64,000 bases of DNA from JALYUS01 sp038231255 (GTDB lineage: Bacteria > Chloroflexota > Chloroflexia > Thermomicrobiales > JALYUS01): the NCBI GenBank assembly GCA_038231255.1, contig JBBRLR010000011.1, positions 10,327-74,326 on the forward strand, in the 5' to 3' direction. Made by a program: the position numbers and the translations under genes. Positions 34,406 through 42,508 of this stretch are shown in pieces. Each line of letters begins with the position of its first letter. Positions within the stretch are counted from its first letter, which is position 1. The notes under the pieces were generated by a model. It saw nothing but the letters and a program-made list of their open reading frames with translations. It was not told the origin of the DNA and ran no database searches.

Positions 34406-34629
34406 GCTGTCTCCTTCCCTGGCCGTCATGCCAGGACGCATTTTACTTGGGCATCTGCACCGGTGTGTGCGAACGCCCCGGCTACCGCAGCCCCTTCTAT
34501 GCTACACTCTACCACCGGCGCACGCCGAAATCGCCCATGTAACGAGCATACCGATCGAACCATGCCCGATTCTACGTACGATCCGCCGAACACTTTGATG
34601 GCTTTCTGTGCATTCGCACAGCAATAGGT

Positions 34630-35589
34630 GTGAGCGAGCGAATGTCTCGTCAAGATGCCGCGAAAAGTGAGAAACAACCGCTGATTGCGGTGCTCGGCCC
34701 GACGGCTTCAGGTAAATCGGGGCTTGCTCTCAATCTGGCGGAAGCGTTCTCCGGCGAGATCATCTCGGCGGATTCGCGGCTGCTCTATCGCGGCATGGAC
34801 ATCGGCACGGCGAAGCCGACGCCCGCTGACCGCGCGCGCGTCCCGCACCACCTCATTGATGTAACGACCCCGGACGTGTCCTATGACCTCGCCCGGTGGA
34901 AGGGTGCGGCGGCTCGGATCATCGCGGAGATTCGCGAGCGCGGCCATCTGCCGTTCCTCGCCGGTGGTACGGCGCAATGGACGACCGCACTCCTCGATGG
35001 CTGGGAGCCGCCATCCGTCGCGCCCGATCCGCACTTTCGGGCGGCGATGGAGGAACGCGCGCGGAGCGAGGGCATCGCACCGCTTCTCGCGGAGTTGGCG
35101 AACGACGATCCCGAAGCGGCCGCTCGCACCGGCCCGAATCTCCGCCGCATCATCCGCGCGCTCGAAGTGATCCGCGCGACGGGCCAACCATTCAGTGCGC
35201 AGCGTCGGCGTACCGTGCAGCCCTACCATGATCTCCGCATCGGCTTGTCGCTGCCACGTAATGTGTTACATGCCCGCATTGACGCGCGCGTGGAGGCGAT
35301 GATTACCGCCGGTCTCGTTGCGGAAGTGCGCGCCTTGCTCGATGCCGGGTACGATCCCGCGCTGCCCGCCATGTCCGGCATCGGCTATCGCCAGGTGGTG
35401 GAATACCTGAGTGGGGATACGACGTTAAACATACTGTGCGAACGCATCACGCAGGCGACCCATCGCTACGCGCGGCATCAGATGACCTGGCTGCGGCGCG
35501 ATACGACGATTGTCTGGCTGGATGCACAAAACGGCGACCGATTGCTAACGGAAGCGACTGCGGTCGTGCGGCGTTTCCTGCTATACTGA
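34630..35589 (+). CDS. miaA: tRNA dimethylallyltransferase
   Basis: MiaA adds a dimethylallyl group to A37 of tRNAs that read U-starting codons. 319 aa from GTG; ATG at 34642 is an alternative. It has the P-loop AVLGPTASGKSGLALNLA (about 20-37), ISADSRLLYRGMDIGTAKPT (about 45-64) with the catalytic Asp, HHLIDVTTPDVSYDLARW (about 75-92) and the late RYARHQMTWLRRD (about 280-292). It begins a miaA-hflX pair, a widespread arrangement, though here hfq is not adjacent. Confidence 0.94.
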   Translation: MSERMSRQDAAKSEKQPLIAVLGPTASGKSGLALNLAEAFSGEIISADSRLLYRGMDIGTAKPTPADRARVPHHLIDVTTPDVSYDLARWKGAAARIIAEIRERGHLPFLAGGTAQWTTALLDGWEPPSVAPDPHFRAAMEERARSEGIAPLLAELANDDPEAAARTGPNLRRIIRALEVIRATGQPFSAQRRRTVQPYHDLRIGLSLPRNVLHARIDARVEAMITAGLVAEVRALLDAGYDPALPAMSGIGYRQVVEYLSGDTTLNILCERITQATHRYARHQMTWLRRDTTIVWLDAQNGDRLLTEATAVVRRFLLY

Positions 35590-35627
35590 CCGATCACCGA
35601 CAGAAACGCGCGCCGAGCGGCGCCGCG

Positions 35628-36944
35628 ATGTGTCATCAGGAGGGTACCCCGATTCCCACGACATTGCATCCGACGAACCCACCGATTGAGCGCGCGATGC
35701 TCGCCGCCGTGCGGTGGAACGAAAATGGTTGGACGACCGACGACTCGCTCGAAGAGTTGGCGCGGCTGGCGGAATCCGCCGACCTCGAAGTGGTCGGCTC
35801 GGTCACGCAGAACCTTTCGCGGCCGAACCCAACCTCGTATCTCGGTAAGGGCAAGGTGCAGGAAGTCAAGGCGGCGCGCGAAGACCTCCAGTACGACGTG
35901 CTCGTCGTGGATGAGGAATTGTCGCCGAGCCAGTTGCGCAACCTCGAAGAGACGCTCGATGTCAAGGTGATTGATCGCACCGCCCTGATCCTCGATATCT
36001 TCGCCCGCCGCGCCCAGACCCACGAGGGGCGTTTGCAGGTCGAACTCGCGCAACTTGAATACCGCATGAACCGTTTCACGCGGATGTGGACGCATCTTTC
36101 GCGCCAGACGATGGGCGGCGTCGGCCTCCGTGGCCCCGGCGAAACGCAGTTGGAAGTAGACCGCCGCCGCGCCCAGGAGCGCGTGACGCTGCTGAAGGAC
36201 GAATTGGCCGAGGTGCACGAGCACCGCGAGCAGTACCGGCAGAAGCGGCGGAAGTCCGGCGTGCCGATCGTCGCGCTCGTCGGCTACACGAACGCGGGCA
36301 AGTCCACGCTGCTGAACCGGCTGACCGATGCCGACGTGCTGGCAGAAAACAAACTGTTCGCGACGCTCGATCCGACAACGCGCAAGATCACCTTGCCGAG
36401 CGGCCGGGAGGCGCTGATGACCGACACGGTCGGATTCATCAATCAACTGCCGACCCAACTCGTCGCCGCCTTCCGCGCCACGTTGGAGGAGATCAGCGAG
36501 GCGGACGTGCTCGTCCATGTCGTGGACCTCACGCATCCGAACGCGGAGGAGCAGGCCGCGACGGTGCGGAAGGTGCTCGGCGAACTGAAAGTGGGCGACA
36601 AGCCGACCGTTGTCGCGCTCAATAAAGTGGACGCGCTCGGCGGTGATGTCCCGGCGGACATTCGCGAGGGGCTGGAACTGCCCGAAGCGTACGTCCCGGT
36701 TTCCGCCGTGACGGGTCAGGGGATGGACGAACTGCTCGCGCGCGTCGAATCGGCCCTGACGGACACGATGGCCGAAGTGCGCGTCTGCATCCCCTACGAT
36801 CACTCTGCCCTCGTCGAGCGATTCCATCGTAGCGGGCGCGTCGCATCGGTGGAATACAGCGAGCGGGGGATCACGATGCAGGGCCTGCTCCCGCAGCGCG
36901 ACGCCGCAAAACTCGCGCCATACCGCATCGCCAAACCGATGTAG
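35628..36944 (+). CDS. hflX: ribosome-associated GTPase HflX
   Basis: HflX binds the 50S subunit and splits stalled ribosomes under stress. ATG at 35628 gives 438 aa but has no ribosome site. AGGAGGG at 35638-35644 would instead serve an ATT at 35653 or TTG at 35664, so the true N-terminus may be 8-12 residues shorter. The N-domain has NPTSYLGKGKVQEV (about 65-78). Glycine-rich GGVGLRGPGETQLEVDRRR is near 163-181. The G-domain has GYTNAGKSTLLNRL (near 216), DTVGFI (near 265) and NKVD (near 334). A palindromic repeat follows. Confidence 0.94.
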   Translation: MCHQEGTPIPTTLHPTNPPIERAMLAAVRWNENGWTTDDSLEELARLAESADLEVVGSVTQNLSRPNPTSYLGKGKVQEVKAAREDLQYDVLVVDEELSPSQLRNLEETLDVKVIDRTALILDIFARRAQTHEGRLQVELAQLEYRMNRFTRMWTHLSRQTMGGVGLRGPGETQLEVDRRRAQERVTLLKDELAEVHEHREQYRQKRRKSGVPIVALVGYTNAGKSTLLNRLTDADVLAENKLFATLDPTTRKITLPSGREALMTDTVGFINQLPTQLVAAFRATLEEISEADVLVHVVDLTHPNAEEQAATVRKVLGELKVGDKPTVVALNKVDALGGDVPADIREGLELPEAYVPVSAVTGQGMDELLARVESALTDTMAEVRVCIPYDHSALVERFHRSGRVASVEYSERGITMQGLLPQRDAAKLAPYRIAKPM

Positions 36945-36956
36945 GCAAACGGGAAC

Positions 36957-37051
36957 GAACCGCCAAGACGCCACGGACGCCAAGAGATAAAAAGAAGAAA
37001 GAAAAAGATTTCTTCTCTTTCCCTCTTGGCGTCCGTGGCGTCTTGGCGGCT
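36957..37051. repeat. palindromic intergenic repeat, CGCCAAGACGCCAAG family, copy 3
   Basis: Left arm AACCGCCAAGACGCCACGGA continuing CGCCAAGAG (36958-36986); right arm CTCTTGGCGTCCGTGGCGTC continuing TTGGCGG (37024-37049). It is the most perfect copy: even the internal CACGG/CCGTG differences are compensated, which argues for selection on, or recent origin of, the hairpin. It lies between hflX and the roadblock gene. Confidence 0.92.
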
Positions 37052-37141
37052 CAAGAGTAATCTCGATCATTTCTGGTGTCGGTCGAATCGGCTATACTCG
37101 CGCACACGATGAGGTCGGTCGGATCGAAAGGGTGTATCGGG

Positions 37142-37600
37142 ATGGCGAGTGACGATGCGACGGGCGCGCGACTGAGCGAACTGATCCAGCAACTGCGGGA
37201 TATTGGCGGCATTGATCTCGCCGCCGTCGTTGGGAACGACGGGTTGCTGCTCGCGAGTAGCGCGGCAGAGGGGATAGATGCTGAGGCGGTGGGCGCGGTC
37301 GGTGCGAGCGGCCTGCTTGTCGCGGAGGCATTGGGCCGCGAACTCGAACGCGGCGGCATCACCCAGACGACGCTCGAATACGAGAACGGTCTCGTGCTGC
37401 TCACGCCGCTCGACCCCGATGTTGCGTTGCTCGTCCTCGCGCGGCCGGACGCCAACCTCGGGCGGCTGCGCCTCCTGACCCGTCGGGCGCGCGGCGAACT
37501 GCTCCGTGCTGTTAGCGCCTACGTGCTCTGGCCCGGCACGGTCGAGGGCAGCGACCACCAAACGCAGCCGCATGAAGCGCCGCAATCCCACGATGAGTAA
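37142..37600 (+). CDS. roadblock/LC7 domain protein (MglB-like)
   Basis: A 152-aa protein with the roadblock/longin-like fold: LSELIQQLRDIGGIDLAAVVGNDGLLLASS (about 12-41), then EALGRELERGGITQTTLEYENGLVLLTPLDPDVALLVLARPDANLG (about 65-110). Such proteins bind small GTPases of the MglA/Ras type or act as dimeric scaffolds. No GTPase of that type is in the window. A TATACT box at 37093-37098 suggests its own promoter. ATG 37142 is chosen because the fold begins right after; no clear ribosome site is seen. It overlaps purM by 8 bases. Confidence 0.8.
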   Translation: MASDDATGARLSELIQQLRDIGGIDLAAVVGNDGLLLASSAAEGIDAEAVGAVGASGLLVAEALGRELERGGITQTTLEYENGLVLLTPLDPDVALLVLARPDANLGRLRLLTRRARGELLRAVSAYVLWPGTVEGSDHQTQPHEAPQSHDE

Positions 37601-38666
37601 ACTGGATCGGACGGAGAGCGCGTACACCCGCGCCGGTGTTGACATAGACGCCAAAGCGAATGCGCTCGCCTCACTCCGGTCACGCATCCGCGCGACGCAT
37701 GGGCCGAATGTGCTGGCGGACATCGGCCATTTCGGCGGTGTCTACGCGTTGCCCGGCGTGGGGGAGATCGCACTCGTCGCCTCGATAGACGGCGTCGGGA
37801 CGAAACTGAAGCTCGCCATCGCCCTCGGCACGCCGGAAGCGCACGCGGGTATCGGGCGCGACATCGTCCACCACTGCGTCAACGACATCCTTTGCTGCGG
37901 CGCGCGCCCGATCTTTTTCCTCGATTATCTCGCCGTCGGTGCGAGCGATCCGGCGACGATCGCGGCGGTCGTTGGCGGCGTGGCGGATGCATGCCTGGCG
38001 CACACTATGGCGCTGCTCGGCGGCGAGACCGCCGAGCTGCCCGGCATCTACGCGGCGGGCGATTACGACCTCGCGGGCTGCATTATCGGGAGCGTGTCGC
38101 GCGGCGCGATCCTTGATGGGAGCAAGGTGCAGGCGGGCGATTTGCTGCTCGGCCTGCCAGCGGCGGGGTTGCACACGAACGGCTATTCGCTCGCCCGCCG
38201 TGCGTTTGGCCTCGATGGTCCGCCCGAGGAAGTGCGCGAGCGGCTGGCAGCGACCCCGAAAGGGTTGAGTACGTCGCTGGGTGCATTATTGTTGGCCGAG
38301 CATCGCTCGTATGCCGCCGCGCTTCTGCCCGCGCTTGATGTGGGGCTGATCCATGCGCTCGCGCACATCACGGGCGGCGGCCTCGTGGATAATGTGCCGC
38401 GTATCCTGCCCGCGCACCTCGCCGCGCATATTGAGCCGTCGCGCTGGGTGATCCCGCCGCTCTTCGCCGTGATCCAGGCTGGTGCGCAGGTCGCCGACGC
38501 CGAGATGTACCGTGTCTTCAATATGGGCATCGGCATGGTCGCGGTCGTTTCGCCCGATCTCGATCATCTGACCGCCGTCCGGGCGATTGTCCCGGATGCT
38601 GAGGTCGTCGGAGAAATCGTACCGCGCGGGGACGGCGCCCCGATGCGGATTGCCGGGATCGTTTAG
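37593..38666 (+). CDS. purM: phosphoribosylformylglycinamidine cyclo-ligase
   Basis: PurM closes the imidazole ring (FGAM to AIR) using ATP. 357 aa: IGHFGGVYALP (about 45-55), ASIDGVGTKLKLA (about 63-75), HHCVNDILCCGARPIFFLDYLA (about 90-111), GGETAELPGIYAAGDYDLAG (near 140-159), LLGLPAAGLHTNGYSLAR (near 183-200) and ITGGGLVDNVPRILP (near 260). Its start overlaps the roadblock stop by 8 bases, so translation is coupled. Its stop overlaps the convergent membrane-protein stop by about 3 bases. Confidence 0.96.
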   Translation: MSKLDRTESAYTRAGVDIDAKANALASLRSRIRATHGPNVLADIGHFGGVYALPGVGEIALVASIDGVGTKLKLAIALGTPEAHAGIGRDIVHHCVNDILCCGARPIFFLDYLAVGASDPATIAAVVGGVADACLAHTMALLGGETAELPGIYAAGDYDLAGCIIGSVSRGAILDGSKVQAGDLLLGLPAAGLHTNGYSLARRAFGLDGPPEEVRERLAATPKGLSTSLGALLLAEHRSYAAALLPALDVGLIHALAHITGGGLVDNVPRILPAHLAAHIEPSRWVIPPLFAVIQAGAQVADAEMYRVFNMGIGMVAVVSPDLDHLTAVRAIVPDAEVVGEIVPRGDGAPMRIAGIV

Positions 38667-40690
38667 CGGGCACGTGCCCGGTACGCTACGAGCACGCCAT
38701 CGGTCCAAATCGGTGCATGCGCGTCGAAGGCGTCGGACACCGGCTCCGTAGCGCCAAAAATGCCGTAGTCGAATGGTTCGTTGGCGTTTGGCGGCGCGGG
38801 TTCGCTCGTCCAACCCGTTTCGAGGACACCGCGAATGTGGCGGTCTCGTAAGACATGGGCGACGAGCGCACGGTCGAGATACGTTGCGTCGTCCCGCACG
38901 GCGCTGGAAAGAAAGATGGACGCGGTTGCCGGGATCGCATCGTGCAGGGCCGCGAAAGAACCGCGTCCTGAGGCGACGCGCAAGACAACCGCGTCCGGTA
39001 GTGTCACGGCTGGCGCGAGTTCCGGCGCGATAGCGGCGATGCGGGTCGTCATCTCTTCCCATGCCGCATCGTTGTACGAAGCGCGCGTCAGGACGACGAG
39101 ATTGACGCCCAATGCATCAAGCGTTGCGACGCTGGTGGGTGAAGGGAAATCACTCAGTTTCGCGAACAAGGCGCGGGAGGCGGGGGGTAGGATCTCCGCG
39201 TCGCCATTGATGAAGCGGTGGCGGTTGGTCGTCGCGAGCGCCATTGTCACGGGCGCGCGGAGATCGGGCAGCACCGCGACAATCCCCGGCGGTTCCTGCC
39301 GTAACCAGCCGACGAGCGATGATTGATTAGTGTCCAACTGCGGCACAGACACGGTGTGGAGCGGGGCGATCGCGTATTCCAGGCAGAGCGCGAGACCGAC
39401 GATGATTGCCGTCGCGCTGGCAACCGCGCGCCGCGCCGTGCGAAAGCGTATCCATGCAGCGAGGTAGTGCCAGCCAAATGCGGCGAGGAGCGCGACGCCG
39501 AGCATCGCGATCGGCGCGGCGCGCACGGGCGCACGTAAGGCGTCGCCTCCCGGTACGAACCAGTACAGGAGGGCGTAGGGGAGCGGCAGATGGCCGATGT
39601 CTCGCCGCGCCAGATGCAGCGTCGGCCCGAGGGTGAGCACGAAGCCGCACCCCACGAGCGCGAGCGCGAACCAGCGCAGGCGATCTTTTCGCCGCCTCGC
39701 AAGCCCGACAACGGCAAGAAGAAGGGCAACACCGCCGGGGAAGAGATACATTTCCGTGGACCACGTCCATGCGTGCGCGCGAACGAGCCGACCGTACAGG
39801 AGGCTGTTCGGCGTCGCCGCGAGCCACGTCTGCGGGCGGGCGGACCAATACTCGACTTCGCGGAGGGGCCGGGCGAACGCTTCGCGGTCGGCAACGTGCA
39901 TGAAGGGGGAAACGACGGGAACGAGCGCGGCGAATGCCACCGCAAGTCCGATGGCGATGCGCCTGATTGCTACGAACGATAGGAGATGCCGATTCGTGGC
40001 GAGCACATATCCCGCGTAGATGACACAAATAAGTGCAGACCAGTATGCGTAATAACCGGCCGAGATCGCTTGGAGGAAAACGGTGGCGGCAAAAAGCATT
40101 GCATCTCGCCATCGCCGATGCCGGAACGCACGGTCGAGAAAAAGCAGTTCGAGCGGTAACCATTGCACCGACAGCAGCCCCGCATGGTCGAGTTGCGCGA
40201 AGTGATAGGGAGCGAGGGTGAAGATCACACCCGCGATCACTCCGCCGCCACTACTACGAAGGAAATGCCACGCGAGGCAGTACATGAAGAAGCCGCACAG
40301 CGTCATGGTGAGGAGCAGCGTCGCATTGTACGCGAGCAGCGCGTTCCGCGTTGCCGCGTAGATTGGCCCGGCGATCAGCGATTCGCCGAGCGTTAATTCG
40401 TCGCGGGCGAAGACCTTTGAGGCAGGATACAGGATGTTCGTTTCCCAGAACGGCGCGTCCCGGTGCATGAGCCATTGCGCGGGCCAGACAATTCGCCATG
40501 CCGTCGTCAGCGGATCGCCGGGGCCGGTGATGTGATCGCCCATCTGCCACGGCAACGGTCGCAGCCAGACGACCGCGAGAGCGAAAAAGAGCGCGAGAAC
40601 CGCCGCGTGCCGCACGCCCGGTCGCTTCACCATTCTTTGCCATCGTTGGAGCGGGAGGCGCTCTTTTTCGTGGGATAGCGCACTGTTCAC
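38663..40690 (-). CDS. polytopic membrane protein, glycosyltransferase-like (paralogue 1)
   Basis: A 675-aa protein with about 12 hydrophobic segments in the first 460 residues and a soluble C-terminal part. The layout, with DPLTTAWRIVWPAQWL in the first loop and LAPYHFAQLDHAGLLSVQWLPLELLFLDR near 165, fits GT-C-type or YfhO-like membrane glycosyltransferases. The catalytic acid cannot be proven. GTG at 40690 is only six bases past a TATACT box, so the mRNA may be leaderless; ATG at 40633 is an alternative. It is paralogous to the protein at 42509-44578. Confidence 0.75.
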   Translation of the reverse strand: MNSALSHEKERLPLQRWQRMVKRPGVRHAAVLALFFALAVVWLRPLPWQMGDHITGPGDPLTTAWRIVWPAQWLMHRDAPFWETNILYPASKVFARDELTLGESLIAGPIYAATRNALLAYNATLLLTMTLCGFFMYCLAWHFLRSSGGGVIAGVIFTLAPYHFAQLDHAGLLSVQWLPLELLFLDRAFRHRRWRDAMLFAATVFLQAISAGYYAYWSALICVIYAGYVLATNRHLLSFVAIRRIAIGLAVAFAALVPVVSPFMHVADREAFARPLREVEYWSARPQTWLAATPNSLLYGRLVRAHAWTWSTEMYLFPGGVALLLAVVGLARRRKDRLRWFALALVGCGFVLTLGPTLHLARRDIGHLPLPYALLYWFVPGGDALRAPVRAAPIAMLGVALLAAFGWHYLAAWIRFRTARRAVASATAIIVGLALCLEYAIAPLHTVSVPQLDTNQSSLVGWLRQEPPGIVAVLPDLRAPVTMALATTNRHRFINGDAEILPPASRALFAKLSDFPSPTSVATLDALGVNLVVLTRASYNDAAWEEMTTRIAAIAPELAPAVTLPDAVVLRVASGRGSFAALHDAIPATASIFLSSAVRDDATYLDRALVAHVLRDRHIRGVLETGWTSEPAPPNANEPFDYGIFGATEPVSDAFDAHAPIWTDGVLVAYRARAR

Positions 40691-40712
40691 GCGGCCAGTA
40701 TACCGGGTCCTC

Positions 40713-40870
40713 TTGTTGCGCTGTATCGGAACGTGTATAGTCGGCCTCAGTCGAATGATGACTGCGCGCGGCGGCGACTGGCGAAAAACGTGGGTGACCA
40801 CGGGGGAGCCGCCGCGCGGGATTGAAGGCCGTTCGCCTGGGCCGCGTCATCCCCGACGTGCCCGGCGGCA
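40713..40870 (+). promoter_or_regulatory. promoter and ZTP (pfl-type) riboswitch upstream of purH
   Basis: A promoter TTGTTG (40713-40718), 17-bp spacer and TATAGT (40736-40741) precede the aptamer (about 40763-40843). The aptamer has the class signatures: GGCGACTGGCGAAAA, a GTGGGTGACCAC hairpin, GGGGGAGCCGCCGC closing the first long helix (CGCGCGGCGG with CCGCCGCGCG), and the hallmark GGCCGTTCGCCTGGGCC. Downstream, CGCCTGGGC can pair with GCCCGGCG (40860-40867), a possible expression-platform hairpin that competes with the aptamer. No U-tract follows, so control may be translational. ZTP riboswitches often control purine and folate genes, and purH makes and uses ZMP's product. Confidence 0.9.
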
Positions 40871-40939
40871 TTGGACAGGAACCCGCACGGCACAATTTCG
40901 GAGTGATGGCGTCATTCTCCGCGAAAGCGAGGAACGACG

Positions 40940-42490
40940 ATGCGGGCAATTCTCAGCGTTTGGGACAAGACAGATTTGGCGGCGTTCGCACGGGGTCTGG
41001 TGGACCTCGGCTGGGAACTCGTTTCGACGGGCAACACCGAGCGCGCGCTCGCGGAGGCCGGGATTCCCGTTACGGGCATTGCCGATGTGACGCAGTTTCC
41101 GGAGATCCTCGGCGGGCGCGTCAAGACGCTCCACCCTGCTGTGCATGGCGGTATCCTTGCGCGGCGCGATAACGCCGATGATATGGCGACGCTCGCGGAA
41201 CACGGAATTACCGCCGTTGATATGGTCGTGTCGAATCTCTATCCCTTCGCCGCGACGGTCGCCGATCCGTCCATCGCGGCAGCCGAGGCGTTGGAGAAGA
41301 TTGACATCGGCGGCCCGACGCTCGTCCGCGCGGCGGCGAAGAATTACCTATCCGTCCTCGTCGTCACCGAATCGAGCGATTATGGCCGCGTGCTGTCGCT
41401 GCTGCACGCCGGTGGTGTGCCGTCGGAGGAGCGGCGCGCCCTCGCCGCGAAGGCATTCGCGCACGTTGCGGCGTACGACACGACGATTGCGGCGTACTTG
41501 CGTGCCGACGATGGTGCGCCGAATGCGACCTTTCCCGCCGAGTTCAGTATCGCGGGCGCGCTGCACCAGCCAATGCGGTATGGCGAGAATCCGCACCAGG
41601 CCGCCGCGCTCTACCGCGCCTACGAACCGGGGCGGGCGGCGCGCGGTCTGCTCGGTGCGACGCAACTGGCGGGCAAGGAACTTTCCTACAACAATATCCT
41701 CGATGCCGACGCCGCATGGTCGGCGGCGTGCGACTTCCTCGGTTGGGAGCAACCGACGTGCGTGATCGTTAAGCACAACATCCCATGCGGTATCGCGCTC
41801 GGCGACGATCCAGAGGCGGCGTTTCGGCGTGCCTATGCCTCCGACCCGCTCTCCGCGTTCGGTGGCGTGATTGCACTGACGATGCCCGCGACAGCCGCCG
41901 TTGCGGAAGCGATCGCGGAACTCTTCGTCGAGGTCGTCCTCGCGCCGTCGTTCGACGACGAGGCGCGCGCGGCATTCGCGCGGCGGAAGAATGTTCGCCT
42001 GCTCGCGATGGGCACGCCCGCCGCCGCGCCCGACGGATGGGAAGTGCGCTCGGTGCAGGGCGGCTTCCTGCTGCAAACACAGGATGCGGTGATAGATGAT
42101 CCGACAACCTGGAAGATCGTCTCGCAGCGGCAGCCATCGGACACGGAACTGCGCGATCTACGTTTCGCCTGGCGTGCGGCGCGGCATGTGAAGTCAAACA
42201 GCATCGTCCTCGTGCGGGATGGCGCGACGGTCGGGATCGGGGGCGGCCAGCCGAGCCGAATTGACGCCGCGAAAATCGCCCTCGCGAAGGCGGGTGACCG
42301 CGCGCGGGGCAGCGTGATGGCGTCCGATGCGTTCTTTCCGTTCGCGGACACGGTGGAACTCTGTGTCGCGATGGGTATAACGGCCATTGCCCAACCCGGC
42401 GGCTCCGTCCGCGATGCGGAAAGCGTCGCCGCCGCCGATGCCGGCAACGCCGCGATGGTCGTCACTGGTCGTCGTCACTTCCGTCATTAG
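40940..42490 (+). CDS. purH: bifunctional AICAR transformylase / IMP cyclohydrolase
   Basis: PurH carries out the last two steps of IMP synthesis: formylation of AICAR (ZMP) and ring closure. 516 aa with the MGS-like cyclohydrolase domain first (about 1-190: ILSVWDKTDLAAFARGL, LGGRVKTLHPAVHGGIL). The transformylase domain follows (about 200-516): RYGENPHQAAALYR, LSYNNILDADAAW, VKHNIPCGIALG and SDAFFPFADTVELC. ATG at 40940 with GAGGAACGACG upstream. It is preceded by a ZTP riboswitch. The terminal residues VVTGRRHFRH match the family end. Confidence 0.97.
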   Translation: MRAILSVWDKTDLAAFARGLVDLGWELVSTGNTERALAEAGIPVTGIADVTQFPEILGGRVKTLHPAVHGGILARRDNADDMATLAEHGITAVDMVVSNLYPFAATVADPSIAAAEALEKIDIGGPTLVRAAAKNYLSVLVVTESSDYGRVLSLLHAGGVPSEERRALAAKAFAHVAAYDTTIAAYLRADDGAPNATFPAEFSIAGALHQPMRYGENPHQAAALYRAYEPGRAARGLLGATQLAGKELSYNNILDADAAWSAACDFLGWEQPTCVIVKHNIPCGIALGDDPEAAFRRAYASDPLSAFGGVIALTMPATAAVAEAIAELFVEVVLAPSFDDEARAAFARRKNVRLLAMGTPAAAPDGWEVRSVQGGFLLQTQDAVIDDPTTWKIVSQRQPSDTELRDLRFAWRAARHVKSNSIVLVRDGATVGIGGGQPSRIDAAKIALAKAGDRARGSVMASDAFFPFADTVELCVAMGITAIAQPGGSVRDAESVAAADAGNAAMVVTGRRHFRH

Positions 42491-42508
42491 CGTTTCGATT
42501 GATTTCCT

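Noticed and set aside
11158..37051. CRISPR array from the repeated CGCCAAG units
   Set aside because: The copies are kilobases apart, palindromic, without regular spacers or cas genes.
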